A stretch of DNA of 64,000 bases from Haliotis asinina (GCF_037392515.1 NC_090281.1:54228753-54292752), one strand, 5' to 3'. Counted from the first letter of the stretch, positions 1 through 14,419 are shown. Notes: generated from the sequence alone by a model not told the origin. A program made the numbers and translations.

Positions 1-1740
1 TTAGCAGTTCCCTTATCTGAAGTTTTTAATATATTATCATTAAAGAACAAAGTGTTTCCCGATATTTGGAAGGAGGCATTAGTTGTTCCTATTCACAAAA
101 AGGCAGTATAAATAAATGCTGTAACTATCGACCAGTGGCACTAACAAGCTGTGTAGCAAAGACTTTTGAACGATGCATTTTCAAACACGTATTTAATCAT
201 TTTAGGGATAATGATGTACTTACAAACTTACAATCCGGTTTCGTGCCAGGTGATTCAACAGTAAATCAACTAACGTACCTGTATGACTTTATAGCGAGTG
301 CAGTCGACAGAGGTAAGGAAATTAGGGCTGTATTTTGTGACGTGAGTAAGGCTTTTGACAAGGTCTGGCATAAAGGTATTATACACAAGCTAAGACGTTA
401 TGGTATCGGGGGTAATTTGTTGAAATGGTTTGAGAGTTATCTAGACAACAGAGTTCAAAGAGTTGTTATAAATGGTTATACGTCTGACCAAAGATCACTC
501 TTAGCCGGCGTTTCACAAGGCTCTGTCCTAGGACCCCTACTGTTTATAGTTTATGTCAACGACATTGTTGAAGGAATTAACAGCAATATCCGTCTCTTCG
601 CAGATGACACATCACTGTATGCTTTAATAGACGATCCTGCCGAAACTGCTCTGTGTCTTAATAATGATCTTCGTAAAATTTCTGATTGGGCCGACAAATG
701 GCAAGTTACATTTAATCCCAATAAAACAGATTCTATACAATTCTCTCGTAAAGTGCGGCCAAGCCCAAAACTAAATTTAATAATGAAGGGTTATAGCATT
801 AATGGTGTTAATAGCCATAAACATTTGGGACTTACTTTACAACATGACTGCTCCTGGACAGACCATGTTAACTGCATCGCTAAAAAGGTCGCACCCATGG
901 TAAACTGTCTAAGAGGTTTTAAATATCGTCTCTCACGGAAAACTTTGCAAACAATGTACATACAATTTATTTTACCTATTTTCGACTACCGTTGTCACAT
1001 CTGGGACAACTGTACCAAACAGCAAGCATTAACACTTGAAAATCTTAACCTTGATGCACTCAGAACTATTTGCGGTGCTGTTCGCGGTACGAGTCAAAAG
1101 AAAATTTATGATGAGACAAATTTCCAACCACTATGTACTCGTAGACACATCCAAAAACTAACATTTTTCTATAAGATGGTTAATAATTTCACTCCAAAAT
1201 ATTTGAGCAATCTCGTCCCTCCTAAGGTATCTGACACAGCAAACTACAGTTTTCGAGATCGTTTGAAGCTCCAAACTATCGATAGCAAAAGTGCAATTTA
1301 TGCCAGATACTGTAAGACTGTGGAATTCTTTGTCTACTGATCATAGAGAATCGGCTACTCTGGGTAGTTTTAAGAAAACAATTAGTGTGTCATATAATAA
1401 TCAAACCTACTTTAATTTAAACTCAGGATCAAGATTCTGTCAGATTATTCATTCGGGGCTCAGGCTCGGTTGCAGTGATTTAAACGCACACAAATATGAA
1501 CGATTTTTATCTTCAAATCCGTCTTGTTCTTGTGGCTACTCTTACGAAGATCCAATGCACTATTTTTTTCGTGCATAAATTACTCTGACATAAGACACAA
1601 AATGCACTTCTATACCAAAGGATATGATATCAAATCAATACTATACGGCCACCCTAGTGGATCTGCTAACGATAATCACGAACTATTAGAATCTATCCAT
1701 TCTTTCATTGTACTCTCAGGAAGATTTGTGTTGTAATAGT
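1..1740 (+). mobile_element. LINE (Jockey/CR1/I-like) reverse transcriptase, 3' part
   Basis: The 3' part of a non-LTR retrotransposon ORF2, cut by the left window edge. The reverse transcriptase shows motif A (FCDVSKAFDKVWHKG), motif B (GVSQGSVLGPLLFIVYVNDI) and the catalytic FADD box. The C-terminal part ends in a Cys/His knuckle (CSCGYSYEDPMHYFF) typical of these elements. The reading frame shifts near 1300-1320 and again near 1570, then reaches a stop at about 1736, so this copy is dead. The clade is uncertain; Jockey-superfamily-like is my best reading. A possible 3' untranslated tail runs toward about 1970 but its end is not clear. The element lies upstream of the second exon of channel copy 1. 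Confidence 0.9.
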
Positions 1741-2345
1741 AAAGAGAAACTGCACTTCCGACATTAATGATCTTCATGTTATAACTGGCTATGTTATCAC
1801 GTTTTGATTGTTACATTCACAGAAAGCTATTGTTTATTGTTTGATATTTGCATGCTTTTCTCCTCACGACTGCTTTATATAAGTTACTTGTATCCTGGAG
1901 CGGTATTAACATAAGCAATATATTGCTTGTTTACCAATCCAAATCCCCTTCTGGAAATAAACCAAGTATCGATTTCAGAGGCAAAGCTTTTGCTGTTCTT
2001 GAATTGAAAACCAAAGACAAATAGAAATATTGTGTAAAGTCGCTTGCATTCTTTAAGAAGAATCGAAGGTTACCCAAGATTTCTTTCGAAAGGAGCAATC
2101 AAACCCGTGTCACGTTTATGTGGTCTCCTACAGGGTGGTAGGGAATATATTAAATGAGATTTAGATATTTAAAAATTACAGGTCACCGTTTTCTGGTAAG
2201 ACTTTGCACGATTAACTGCTAACTTCGTTGGTTTATTATCTCCTAATTGACTTACGCTATACGGCTCCTTCGCATATGCAGGTGTTGACTGTTAGGCGTG
2301 TCTGATAAAATGGCAATACTCATTTCAGTCATCTTACTTTGTTAG
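1741..2345. other. Non-coding stretch before channel copy 1 exon 2
   Basis: No ORF or known repeat is recognised here. The stretch is probably intron 1 of the first channel gene. It ends in an acceptor (TTAG at 2342-2345). No match to the N-terminal channel exon seen in copies 2 and 3 was found between 1 and 2345. Confidence 0.5.
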
Positions 2346-5300
2346 GTCGATTTGGATGATAGCATTGTGTTCAACGACGGCCTTCCTCGTGTATAACCTT
2401 GTCGATCAGATTGGAAACTACTACAGCTACCCTACTATCACCAAGTTCACACCCAAAATGATGTCCGTCATCGACTTCCCTGCCGTCACCATCTGCAACA
2501 GATGCACCCTAAACAAAACTCGCCTTGATGTTTATCCAGAAATGGAGAACTACCTCTTCAACAGACATAACGGATCGGTGGATGCAAGATCATTCCCTGT
2601 TTCAGATGTGTTTCAGGATCAATTGTCTGTAGAGTGGTGGAACAATATGTCCATGGAAGGATCCAAAATGTTGTTTTCATGTGCCTTTGGTGGTGTAGAG
2701 TTTGACTGCATGACCAGGTTCCGACCTATTTTCACGTCTGAGGGATTGTGTCATACCTTCAACTTCAATGACAGCGAAATTGCCCGAGTGAAGAAGGCAG
2801 GTGACTCCAAGAACCTTGTGGTCTTAATGAACATCTATCAGGACCAATACACATTTGTAGCGAACATGGCAGCGGGGATTAAGGTAACACGTTATCTACG
2901 TAACGGAGTTCTGATATCTAAATAAATTAAAATGTTACGTCCCTAAAGTGTCTTGAAGACCTTCGATTGTGAAATGTTGAAACCAACTGATTATTTTGCT
3001 GATGTCATGCTTGACAGTCCTCTTAAAGTCAGAATTGAGCTATTAAATCTACTTATCTGAAAGAATTTACAGCCAGGATTTATTTCAGGTAATTAGTGAT
3101 TAAATTAGTTTCTGATGTATTAGCCGTGACCTTCATTTAGAGTGGACGCTTAATGTGGACAACAAGAGCCCTATCTTACTAATATTATTGCCTTAAAAGG
3201 CGACTATGCTTGTCGTACGAGGCGACTAACTGGATCGGGTGGTCAAGCTTGCTGACTTGGTTGACACATGTCATCAGTTCCCAATTGTTCATGCTGTTGA
3301 TCATTGGATTGTCTTGTCCACTGGAATATTGCTGAGTGCGGCGTAAAACTAAACTCACTCACTCACTCTTGCTGACATTATCTGGATCAACTGATCCAAG
3401 GAATATCAAATTGCAAAGCTTAACGCAAAAAAGGATCGATAATCTGTACTTTATTCACAGGAGCAAACATGCAAACAAACGAACTTTTTTGTGCTGCTGA
3501 TAACGTACTTGTCAAGGTAACTTTCCAGAACCTCTGACTATAGATCGGTTCCTTACGCTTGTCGTGAGGGATAGTTTTATCCAACTTTGAAAACCTGTTT
3601 TGAAAGAATGGTTTGTGGTCCGTTTCGGAGATTGTAAAAATATAAGCAAATGCTTTGTGTTTTCGAGAATCCACATGGCATTAACTATACTTGTCATAAA
3701 ATTATACTTTCTGTGAATGTCGAGAAAATCCTTTCATGATAGAATACTCCTCCCAGAAACTTAAACAACACATTTTAGTCTCATTATCTTTCCATTCGTT
3801 GAAACTGCAAATCGTGGAATGATGCGGTAGAAAGTGAAACATATGTACACACGATGAACAAAATGAAAAGAAATGGTATTGAGCAATAATAGACTTGCTA
3901 ATCATCAAATGCACGAACCCATGAAACAGTCATGCAACATGTTAACACTGAAGTTCAAGTGTTTGACAGCGAAGCAGTGTTCAGTAGCGCGTATGACCAT
4001 CATGAGCGCGACTGCAAGCTGCTACATGTTTTTGCGTTGACTAAATGAACCTTTAAAGCTGCCGTTGTGAAATGTCCTGCCATTCTCTCTGTAATGCGTG
4101 TTCATGTTCACCCAGAGTATGGGGTGAACATGGAGACAGAAAGCACGACTTCCAATAATGTCCCACGCGTGTTCAGTGGGATTAAGATCTATTGACCTTG
4201 CAGACCTGTCCATATGCGTTAGGTTTTTGATCTAAACAACATTATTAACAACTCTTTCTCGAGCATTATCATCCAACGGGCATGACCATCCATATAAATG
4301 AAGGTAGGACCAGGTAGGATATAACCGATCAGATTGCATGCGTGAAATGTGGAGCACATTCATGCCACACATTTTGCATGTTGTTTTTCATGATGGTTGT
4401 GTTCGGGGATGTTATCAGATACATCAGTTTGACAGTCATTAAAGTTTAGGTATTCTTTGACCATTCACCTTTCAGTAACATGCCAGCAACAATCGCTATC
4501 GAGAATGATAAATATATTTAAGTGAAAATACTTGTTGCTTAATTTTTTGTGAGGAGTATATTAAGACTTCAGACAGGAATTCGGTGGTCCTAGCAATATT
4601 GCTCTCTTTGTACGGATTTTATATGCAGCTTCGGAATTTAGTAATATGAGACCATCAACGAACCCCCGCCAGACCCGTTCCAAGATATTCCGTGTTTTCC
4701 TGCATCACCAACCACGAGTAAACAAAAGAAATCGATGTTAGTCTGATCAATGGAACCTACTCTTTGTACTTACTTGACGTGATTGGCAACAAGCTAGTCG
4801 TGCTGTCTTGTGCTCACTGACGTCTATTAGGTCGTTGTGCTCCAGACCTTGACCATTTTAGACGATTTTGGACCGTTCAGGTTGAAAAATGTGGGATAGA
4901 GAACTTTGTCAGTGAGCCATTTTCAGGATTATCTGCCATTTTCTGAATTTAGATTGAACCATTGCCCTTGTATGAATAGTAAACTTCAAAATTTTAAAGG
5001 GCCATTTTTACTCTAATGTACAGAATGTACGGTGTGTGGAAACTTGTAATTTGCTGTTTAGTGGGACAGCAGACTCAAAATATTCAAACATAATTATGAC
5101 GTGAATTTAAACCGCTACGTACGTTCGCATATACACAATACAATACTGTAAACAAATGTTATGTATACATACAGGTATTTCTCCATAATCCATCTGTCCA
5201 CCCAGACGCTAGCTCCACCATTGTAATGGCGGCACCTGGCTTCTCCACATATGTCGCCATGCAAAAATATGAGGTCAGTAGTTTGCATGTGCATACAAAC

Positions 5301-8300
5301 ATGGTTGTGTTGAATTTACATGTGTCGAACCTGCGGTTGTCTCGAAGTCAAAATCTTTCCTGCATATTCCTTCATCTGTGGTCATTTTGCAGTTATCCCA
5401 AACGGGTGATAACTCAGTCCCTTCATTTTCGACACCATGTTGTTCGACTGTCTTTTAACATTCATCCTAGAAAAATACCTTGAGAAGGGATTGAGAAGGT
5501 TAATAACTACGGGGCTGAATGATCAGAATGAGACAATTTTAATATCTCGTCCTATTATAATTGAAATCCAGTCCGCGTGTGTTTAAAACATGTAATGTTA
5601 ATAATCATTTGTATGTATTATGTATTTCAATGCCTAATGATTACTTTCGAGGACGCGAGTCCAAAATTTGGTGAATGACAAAAGATTTACGCCAGATGGT
5701 ACAATAATGCAAATCTACAGTTGCCATAACATGATGTGAGAAAAAAGGATTAAAAGGTTTCTCTTTCGCTTTTACATCTACATGGAATACGTCATGCAAC
5801 TGGTTGTTCTCGTGCATATTCATGAAGTAACGTTTAAAATCATTTTGTCCAAATCAGGTTAATGCAATTCTATCTCGAAATGAAACGATCTGCCTTTTAG
5901 TAAGGTGATCTCGTTCTAAATATGAATAACGTGTAATTTTGTTCGTAGTATTTCTATCAACCGCAGCCCTACTTGGCGTTTGGTCACATGGACTGTGTGG
6001 ACACAACTAGTCCCAAGTTTGTGAATCCTCTCAAGTACTATTCCCCTTACACCTTTAACCATTGCGTCATGGAGTGTGTCCAGGCCAAGGCTTTCAATCA
6101 GTGTGGATGTGTCGGACCTTCTGATCCCCGTAAGTCATTTAGTTATTTTTGAAACGGTTTCGCTGCCCGTGTATTTCAGTAATTATAACTCAGTGGAACG
6201 CTGTAGGGAAAATAATAACTAACTCGTTTCTTTCTGTCTGGTGACAATAATTTTAGTGAAGATTCGGGTTAGAATTGGTCTTCAGCAACACATGCTTGTC
6301 GTAAGAGGAGACTAGCTGGATAGGGTGCTCTGATTCGCTGACGTGATTGACACATGACATCGAAAGTGGCGAAGAGACTTCATGGACTCAATTCCCTTGC
6401 TTTATGCATGGAACCCAAGAAGTAACATTGTCATTTTGTCCATTGCTTCACAAAAGCAAAAGGTGTCAGACGTAACAAAATCGTGACAAGTTAAGAACGT
6501 GCCATGTTGACCGTCTTCATGTAAGACATTGTCGCTATGTTTCCTTGTCCCCTTGTCACTCCAAATGAAGAGCGTTAGCTATTTGCAAAGCGCCATCCAG
6601 TGTCCACCTGCTGTTGCGTTTTGTGGTCTTCCAATTTTAAGCAATATCTCAAAGAAATGCGTATTTAAAAGATTTCCAATGGAAACCAAAGAGCACGACA
6701 TAAATCAAATACAAGTATGGGATATGAGATTCGCACATTGAACACGACTCGAACCCGGGTCTGTGGTTTGGGAACTCTTTAATCCGAGGGTCACTCCATT
6801 GCTGCCATAATCCACATCACTCACAATCAGTAACACTCCTTAGAAAAGGTTGCATAACAATCATATTTACTTACTTATATTGCAGGGGGTGGACCATTGT
6901 GTTCACTGACGAAACAGGACAGTTGTTACAACCCCGTTCGTGGTGAGTAAACGGGACCAGAAATATACCGATAACAGTAGAAACTTTCATAATGAGGATA
7001 TAACTATTCTATCGTGGTATGTTTGGAAACATCCAAATCCTGCTACACTGTGTAATCATTTGCCGGATGCTGGAAACAGCTGAAGTAATGCTGAATATGG
7101 CGTCAACCAAACAGATAGTCATTGTGTAGTCAGAATTGTACAAAATCGACTCTGATTTCAGCAGAGATTTCATATGAATGTTGAACGGGTTTTCTCGTGC
7201 CATTTCACAGATGCTGAGTCCACCGAAGCTAACTTCCTACAGGAATGCGGGTGTGTCGGCGAGTGCAGGTTTGACAGTTACACTGCCCAGGTGTCCTCTA
7301 GCTCCTTCCCAGCAAAGGTCTGGGTCGACCACCTCCTGAAGACCAGAGGGGCACAAGACAAGGAAGCCATGCTGTAAGACTTCCGTATGAACCACGGACT
7401 AATTCTTAGCACTTGGGTGACCTTAACCCCCACCCTTTCACAGAGACCTACAATCGCTGTAGAGCCATCATGTTCTGTGGAACGTGGTCTAGTCTCCGTT
7501 GAAATGTCATAAACAAATTTATTTCCAGAAAATGTGATACATTTGAGTCTCAAACTAATGTTTCATTCTTCTATTCGTTTGAATCAGCACTCAGTAACAG
7601 CCAGGCACCAAAATAAACATGATGTTTTCCTAAAATGTAATTTGTTATGAGTAATAGGCATGTAGCATAATGGGAGGTTTTTCAAAATAGAAAATTATTG
7701 ATAAGGTTGGATAAGAAGAACAAAGGACGCATTTGTGAATTTTCAAAATGGCCGTGGTATTACGTCAATCACACTGGGTAGTAGATGTACACTAAAGTCT
7801 TGATGTCTTTGATTCAGAGAGAACTTCGTGATGCTGAGAGTGTTTTACGGCCAGATGATGGTGACAACCATCACACAACAACCTCAACACACTGTGGCCA
7901 CGCTGTTTTGTAAGTGCCATATTTCTTATCCAAATGGTTTGGCGTGATGGCGAGAATATCCTAATATCATTTAGAATCTAGTACCGCACTGTCATCTTTA
8001 TTTATCGATTATGATTATAAAAATAGTATTCATGGGTGCAAAGTTCATCTGAACAGTTTGTCACACTTACACAAACCGGAGTGAAAACTATGTTTGTTTG
8101 TTTGTTTGTTTGTTATGGCGGTCTGTAAATAATCGAGTCTGGACCAGACATTTCAGCTATCAACGCCAATTTACGCAACTGTGTCTACAGAGTCACAGAA
8201 CCTGACCAACCGCTTCCGTTATTCGTCTCTTATGATAACCATGGGTAGCCGAAGACCAGTTCCACTCCGGGTCCTCTCGGGAGTCGGGACGTATCCAGAG

Positions 8301-8670
8301 TCAGAAATAGTTTTAAGAAGAGAAGTATATGATACAGATACGTTTTCGTACCAACTCTACATTGTGCATAGTTCCACTTTGCAAACAGAGCAAGAAAGTT
8401 TCACCATGCCCAAAAGACCTGTAACAAAGTCGTGTGCTTCGTAGATAGGAACAGGGAGTCGACATGATATAGTGGAGTTCCTTATGTCGATGTAAATGTA
8501 CAGGCAATGATGTTGTTGTTGCAGCCGATATCGGGGGTCAGATGGGTCTCTGTCTCGGAGCCAGCATGCTGACAGTTGCGGAGATCACGGAATTCCTGGT
8601 GTTCATCATCATCTTCCTCTTGGACAAATGTAGAGGAAGAAAAGCTCGTAACAGAATCAGCAACTGGTAG
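2346..8670 (+). CDS. DEG/ENaC channel subunit, copy 1 (first exon outside the window)
   Basis: A sodium-channel subunit of the degenerin/ENaC family: two membrane segments, a large Cys-rich outer domain, and function as a trimer in the plasma membrane. Exons read here are 2346-2883, 5175-5273, 5949-6129, 6886-6942, 7211-7373, 7818-7909 and 8525-8670; all junctions are AG/GT and keep frame. Exon 2 holds TM1 and the hallmark FPAVTICNRC. The exon at 5949 has HCVMECVQAKAFNQCGCVGP; the exon at 7211 has ECGCVGEC and a Ser-rich FP motif; the last exon has the pre-pore GGQMG and filter LGASML with TM2. The stop is a TAG at 8668. This is the most divergent of the three copies. The N-terminal exon is missing from the window. 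Gating ligand unknown; peptide or proton gating are family possibilities. Confidence 0.9.
3191..3368 (+). mobile_element. SINE-A copy, internally deleted
   Basis: Matches the abundant SINE-A family of this window (body with GCTGACTTGGTTGACACATG, tail of ACTC repeats). It lacks short internal segments and lies in an intron of channel copy 1. The family has tRNA-like A- and B-box resemblance, but this is weak. Confidence 0.85.
4030..4330 (-). mobile_element. Tc1/mariner transposase relic
   Basis: The minus strand encodes RSIDLNPTEHAWDI, a decayed form of the SPDLNPIEHxWD box of Tc1-like transposases. Just upstream on the same strand is DDNARERVVNNVV, like the DNAxxHRAxxV box. The reading is broken and no inverted termini are recognised. 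Lies in intron 2 of channel copy 1. Confidence 0.6.
6254..6365 (+). mobile_element. SINE-A 5' fragment
   Basis: A diverged 5' half of SINE-A (GTGAAGATTCGGG, then CATGCTTGTCGTAAGAGG) without the 3' body or tail. Intron of channel copy 1. Confidence 0.65.
6729..6802 (-). mobile_element. tRNA-derived SINE head fragment (SINE-C-like)
   Basis: On the minus strand a good B box (GGGTTCGAGTC, at 6746-6756) sits in a tRNA-like context. There is no complete tRNA fold, so this is read as a SINE head and not a tRNA gene. Confidence 0.45.
8116..8283 (-). mobile_element. SINE-A copy, diverged
   Basis: Reverse-oriented SINE-A: GGCGGTCTGTAAATAATCGA near its left end, then the CCTGACCA segment. A short (TTTG)n run precedes it at about 8092-8112. 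Last intron of channel copy 1. Confidence 0.75.
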
Positions 8671-8819
8671 ACAAATAGATTGCGACAAAAATGAGAATAA
8701 CCACTTTGTGCTGGGTCACAAATCTAGCCAGTCTAATGGGTCCTCTTTGCACAAATGCAAGACTGATTAATGACAAAAGGACAGCTCTGTTTGAAGACAA
8801 TACGATTTCTTTCAGCCGT

Positions 8820-8825
8820 AATAAA
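8820..8825 (+). promoter_or_regulatory. Candidate poly(A) signal of channel copy 1
   Basis: AATAAA about 150 nt after the TAG at 8668-8670, a normal 3' UTR distance. No comparable AATAAA was seen close behind copies 2 and 3. Confidence 0.4.
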
Positions 8826-11580
8826 GCTTAAGTCAGGGTATGTATTTTTACACGTTAGGTTTAATTCATCGCAATAACCTTGTGAAGAATGCATACGCAC
8901 ATGACACCTCCTGATTTGCATTGGTGACAGCCATGATCTTTGATCCTGATCTTTTGTCAACGTTTCCAGTACTATTTTCTATTTGGAATACATTTGGAAT
9001 AGTTGTTTCAGCTATCTGTGTATCCGTTATCATTTTCACAATCAAGTTGTGTCTTGGATATACGAGAAACCTCTTGCATCTAAAAGTATCAATAGAAGTT
9101 TAATTGCAAAGTCAAAAAGATCTACAAGGTTCGTGAAGATGTGTGTTCTAGTATGCCGTCGAAGCATTTCTCAAGTAATTCACAAGTGTACATGACAGAA
9201 AAACACACAATACGTATTGCCTACCTTAGAAGAGAACAAATTTAAGTGTGTTTTATAATTTTGTATCATTTTCATCCTCAATTGTTCTCTCTCTGCATAA
9301 ATAGGTTTACAAAAGATTATACACTAAGAGTCAATTAATTCAGCATTTTCTGCATATATATTCAAAAGTGAGTAAAGATGATATTCCTTGGTGTTTCTAT
9401 ATGCTTATGTTTTCACATGAAACACGAACATGCGTTATTTCTTTCAACCCGGAAACACTGTTTTTGCAAATATCCCGTTTCACACGCAGCTTCGTTTCTG
9501 TGAAAAGGTTCACGTGGGTAAATCAGAGGAAAGAAATCAGTTACTTGATGGCCACTCAGCGATAGCAGATCATCGAAATACCTCAAGTTTATGTTTAACA
9601 CCTTGGTCAAATTACCTTTTTATGTGTTGCCAATCCGAGCAGAAATATATCCATTGAGACGTACAACTGGTGCCCATGATGGTGCCTACATCATTTCAAA
9701 TGTTTTAGCCTCAATGTTTAGGTTACAATTGAGGAAATCCAGCATTTCACATATTACTTTCTCAGTAAACTTCACATGACATTTGCTGATACGTTTCCTC
9801 AGTGGAATAGTGATGTGCGACGTTCAACAATTATTTGACAGGACCTAACCAGGTCCATTTCTGAGATTGAAAAAATAAAGCAAATTCAATGAGGTTTTGT
9901 GAATTCACGTGGTATCAATTCCGCTTAAACCTCAGATCATTTAACGTACATGTTTGAAGAAGTACAATAAGTCTGAAACATTTTTAATCTGAATTACATT
10001 GGAAATTGTTTTGAAATTTTTTTGGTCAGAATCTTTCCTTGGTAGAATACAAGGCCTCAGTTCTTATGTTTAAAATTTCAAATTCGGACACATGCAGTGC
10101 TGTGAGATTCGAGTTTGGCTAAACGTTGCATAGCAATATATAGAGTTTTACAGTCTCCAGTCGGCATTGTGAGCTGTGATAGTTTAGAGACACATCCATC
10201 AGCAAAAGTTTAATTTATTTTAAAGTCACGATTGTTTCACAAAGAGATGCAACAACTTTTCTAAATAAATGCGTCCATTGACTTTCGTCCTTTCTTTTGA
10301 CCATGTGTCGACGTCTTGGGATACTGAAACCGGCTCAGTACGTTGCGTTTTTTGGTTAGATTGAAGTCACATATTTTATTACTACATTCACATAAGATTA
10401 TTGGATATGAGAGTCGAATCTAGTGATTGTCTCTTGGTATTCTACAAGGTCGGCGCAGTTAAGGCAATAAGAATCATGTTATGATATATTCTGATATCCT
10501 AATGTTCATGCACAAATTGGAGTGACGGTTTAGGAATAAAATATGGAAAGCATTTAGTTATCGTTATTTGTCCTCCGCAAAAACGATGTTGTGAGGGATA
10601 TAGATACGAGTTTCGTGTGTCCGCCCGTCACACATTGTACGAAGTATATTTCCTAAAACATCCGTCATAGCTTGTCCACACTTGGTAAATATGTTAACCA
10701 TGTTACCATGGTCCTAAATGTGCCTTTTGGGGGTGAGTCAGATATGAAAGTTAGTATTTTTTAATTAAATTCTTATTTATTAATAACATTTTTTTTCTTT
10801 TATTTGTTCATTCTGGGCAGATATTGCAAACTATAAATGCTTGTTTCATCAAACTTGGTACATATGTCAAGGATGGGTGTGTGTTTTGGGGTCAGACCCA
10901 GACATGAGTTATATTTATGTGTTTTCCGTGGAAACGTGACTTTTGCTGTCCATATGAGGATGTCATCATGTTCAGAACAGAACATTATACCCGTTCAATA
11001 TTTTTAGCGAGTTTTCAGCAATATCAGTGCAGGGACACCAGAAATGGGGTTCACGCATTATGCAAGTTCACTATCATTTCCGAACCAGTTTCTGTTTAGT
11101 TATTTCAACCTTTATGTGCAAAATACTACCAACCTTGTCATATGTCTTGGCGATTAAATATCTTTCAGCCGACATATCGAGTCGGTTCGTATAAACGAAA
11201 GCCATACAATCTTTCTGCATCCATAATGAATCTGAAGTCGAGTGTACAGCTCTGATTATATCATCAACGTGTGTGTATGAATCACTGTCAGTCAACGTTG
11301 TTAGCGAATAAGGTGACACCCGTCATAAACACATCCCAAGGAATACTGAAATTACTGTTTTTACTGTTTTAATTATAATAGTTATGAGTGTGTTATTTCA
11401 GTGAGTATATGCATGTATATCAGTCATCTGACCCAGTGGACTGATTTTGTTTAGTTTTCCCATCCCAAATGCATCATTACAAAATTAGTAAATGTATTGA
11501 TTATTGGTAATGATTAGGATTTGATAAAAACATGAACGACTAAATTTGCATGTAAGTAAATATCAGTTTCGTGTTAAACC
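8826..11580. other. Intergenic DNA between copy 1 and the first duplicated segment
   Basis: No gene is recognised. About 10560-10990 resembles a dispersed molluscan repeat; a related phrase about a CATCAAACTT motif recurs near the foldback element at 47 kb. About 9845-9915 shows weak similarity to 3595-3690 in intron 2 of copy 1. The other ORFs here look random. Confidence 0.4.
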
Positions 11581-12317
11581 GTAAATACCAGTTCTAGCAC
11601 CGACTAAATGATATTGGTGTTTATGGCTTTGGCTGATCGTATGCCGTTACACCCCGACTGTTTAGTTCTTTGCAATTATTGGATTCTCTGGTCGAGTTGA
11701 TATGCAATTCCGCTTGACATATTTGTGACTTATACCTTGCTCTGTGAGACACACATCATCAATAAAGGACAGTCCCCAAAATCGATATAACCATTGACCG
11801 TAACGGTAAATGTTTAACAAACAGGAACAAGTGTTTGGTGGGATAATGTGTGTCATGCTTCTCGTGAATCAGGTATATTTGTCTTCAACCACAAGTGCAT
11901 TGCCTTTTTGAAAGCTGAGGAACTCCGACTAGCTTTCATTCAAAGGAACTTATGTAAGCAAAACAGTGTTACAAAAGTTAAAAAAGGTACATTACATTTG
12001 AAACATTTGATCAAATCGAAAACAGATTCACCAACATCAGACGGTATTCTGAACTGGAAATATGTGAACTAGATGCCTGTAATGTACCGAATACTCTCAG
12101 AAAACATGACTTTAGCAAACTGTCCCACACGTTTCAAATTCAAGAAAACTAACGCCATTTTCCCTTACACGATTTCATCCAGGTCTTTCAAGTAGAGATA
12201 TGACAATTCCAGATAAATTCCTTGCCTTTTGCGGGACAAGAGTCATCATGATACTGCCATCAGCCTATAGGTCACAATGGCGACGTCCGTCTTATTGATG
12301 ATAACAACATTCCTTCC

Positions 12318-12478
12318 GGCGGTCTGAAAATAATCTAGTCCAGACTAGAAAATCCAGGGACAGAATAAACAGTGATCTATGCCATTAGGATACCATTGCA
12401 TGTGTCAACCACCCGACCCCGTTAGTCGCCTCTCACGAGAACCATGGCTTAATGAAGATCACTTCGGATCTTCACCTG
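12318..12478 (-). mobile_element. SINE-A copy, diverged
   Basis: Reverse-oriented body: CGGCGGTCTGAAAATAATC, CCACCCGACCCCGTTAGTCG and a head near GATCTTCACC. It is present in unit A but I did not see it at the matching place in unit B. Confidence 0.75.
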
Positions 12479-12499
12479 CACCCAGTGTGAAGAGTCAAA

Positions 12500-13635
12500 T
12501 CCGGATCTTTGTTGTGACGAGGGAAAACAAGACTACAAGACTACACCTCTTCTTGGTATAATATGAACTTGCTAACACCGACATGACATGAAGTAGACCT
12601 GTTCTGTCCTACTGAGCTTCGTCAGTCATGCCTGGTTTTTCATAAATAAGTGTTTAATGTTCCTTGACAAGGCCTCAAATAGTATAACCGTTTCATGTGA
12701 GCATCATTTATTAACTGTTTCACGAATGAACTTATTATTAGTAATGTGTCGAATAATGCCAAATGTGAGGCTAGTTACTGAGGATAAAGACAACTAAAGA
12801 TATTATCTGCCCAAACCACGCATCAGTAAAGAGATTTTGGGGTTGGTCGAAAATCCAAGGACATACCAATTCTTTGAAAGATTGTTAAGTTAGACCCAGT
12901 GAGTGAACCACCACGTGTCTGAATCAAAGGCTAACAAGGAAGGTTGTTCATATATTCATAGAAGGCAATAATTATTGTAATTAGTGTGGATTGATTTTCT
13001 TAAAAAGTCTTAGGATTTGCTTACGTTATTATTTTGTCATGAAACCAATTAGGGTTTTTAAACTGTGTATCCACTTCAACCCTCAATTTTCTTCATTTCT
13101 TGACTCATCAAGTAACATTCCTTGTATTATCAGCTGTTTGTTTTGACCACGTTATAAAGCACCTTCAATGATAGACAGACAAACATACTCTCCAATCCAC
13201 CCTCTTTTTACGTGTTATTCCTAATTTGGAACTAGACACATAACTGAGAACCAGTAAAAGAACTTGTTGTGATGCTGTTTCATCTTGTACAAGCATTCTT
13301 TCTTGTCAACTTCAAGAGCTTTGAGAATCTTAGCCCCGAATAATGAAACATAGTCCAGCAAAACTCACTTTATACCTATCTTTAAGCCACTGACCTTCCA
13401 AGGTTGCCAAGGAAAACATCAGAAGGACAGAAACCTGAGGACTCCTGACCTATCTTTCTCACAACAAACAACAACAAATCAATGCTTTCATCACAGTCCT
13501 TCTCAGTGCAGTAGGTCATTATCCTATTCTTATGAATCTGAGATTGAGCAGGATGATAGGCATTAGAAGTAACCTTAGTTACGTCTACTTGAAACCTGAA
13601 TGTGTCTATTTAGGCAAAGAACATATTGTGAGGAA
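12500..13635. other. Non-coding stretch of unit A
   Basis: AT-rich, no recognisable gene or repeat. Confidence 0.4.
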
Positions 13636-14419
13636 CGTCACCAAGGCCCTCCATAATGACAAGAGCTATAATCTTCAGTAGAGGCATAGCCTCTGGAAAC
13701 CGTGTGGAAGGACACGACAGAGGGCATTACAAGGAGTAGCCAATTATCTGAGTAGGTTTGCCAACACCAATAATGAGACCATATTTTGTCACAAGTTATG
13801 TACATACCCAAGTGACCTACCAAAGACGTGTCATGTGCCAAACTCAGAACGCATCAGATGTGTCATGGCAACACGTATATGAAAAACATGTTAGTTTTAA
13901 ATCGCGCTCAAAAGTCGTTTCAAAATATTTACTTTGGGTTTGGAAATAAATACCAAAACTTCCGGTGCGATCTTTCTTTGTATTTCAGCTTACTATTGCA
14001 GTGAGACTCTGATTCCGAATAGATTTGCAACGGCTTACGATGACTCTTGAGAAATCGTTAAGTATTAGGAATTTGATCGATAAAATCTTCATTGCCGTGA
14101 CAAAGCACTCACATACAACTACATACACTGATAACAGACAGTGGATTTGGAAGCTGGTTGTAAATTACAAACATTGCATTAATTCCTAATCCAAGTCTAT
14201 TTCTGCTTTTACTTTTCATTATAATCACTGTTGACCAAACTCACGAACCATTACCATGATATGCGCTAGAGATATTATGATTCGCCACAGTCTTGCATGT
14301 TGTGCAAATTGAACAACAGCAGGAACATTTATAATTAACGACGGTAATATTTCAATGACTGAGTGAACCCATTATCTGTGTGATACCAAAAGCACTTAAT
14401 GCACAGCTCCGCTCCTCGG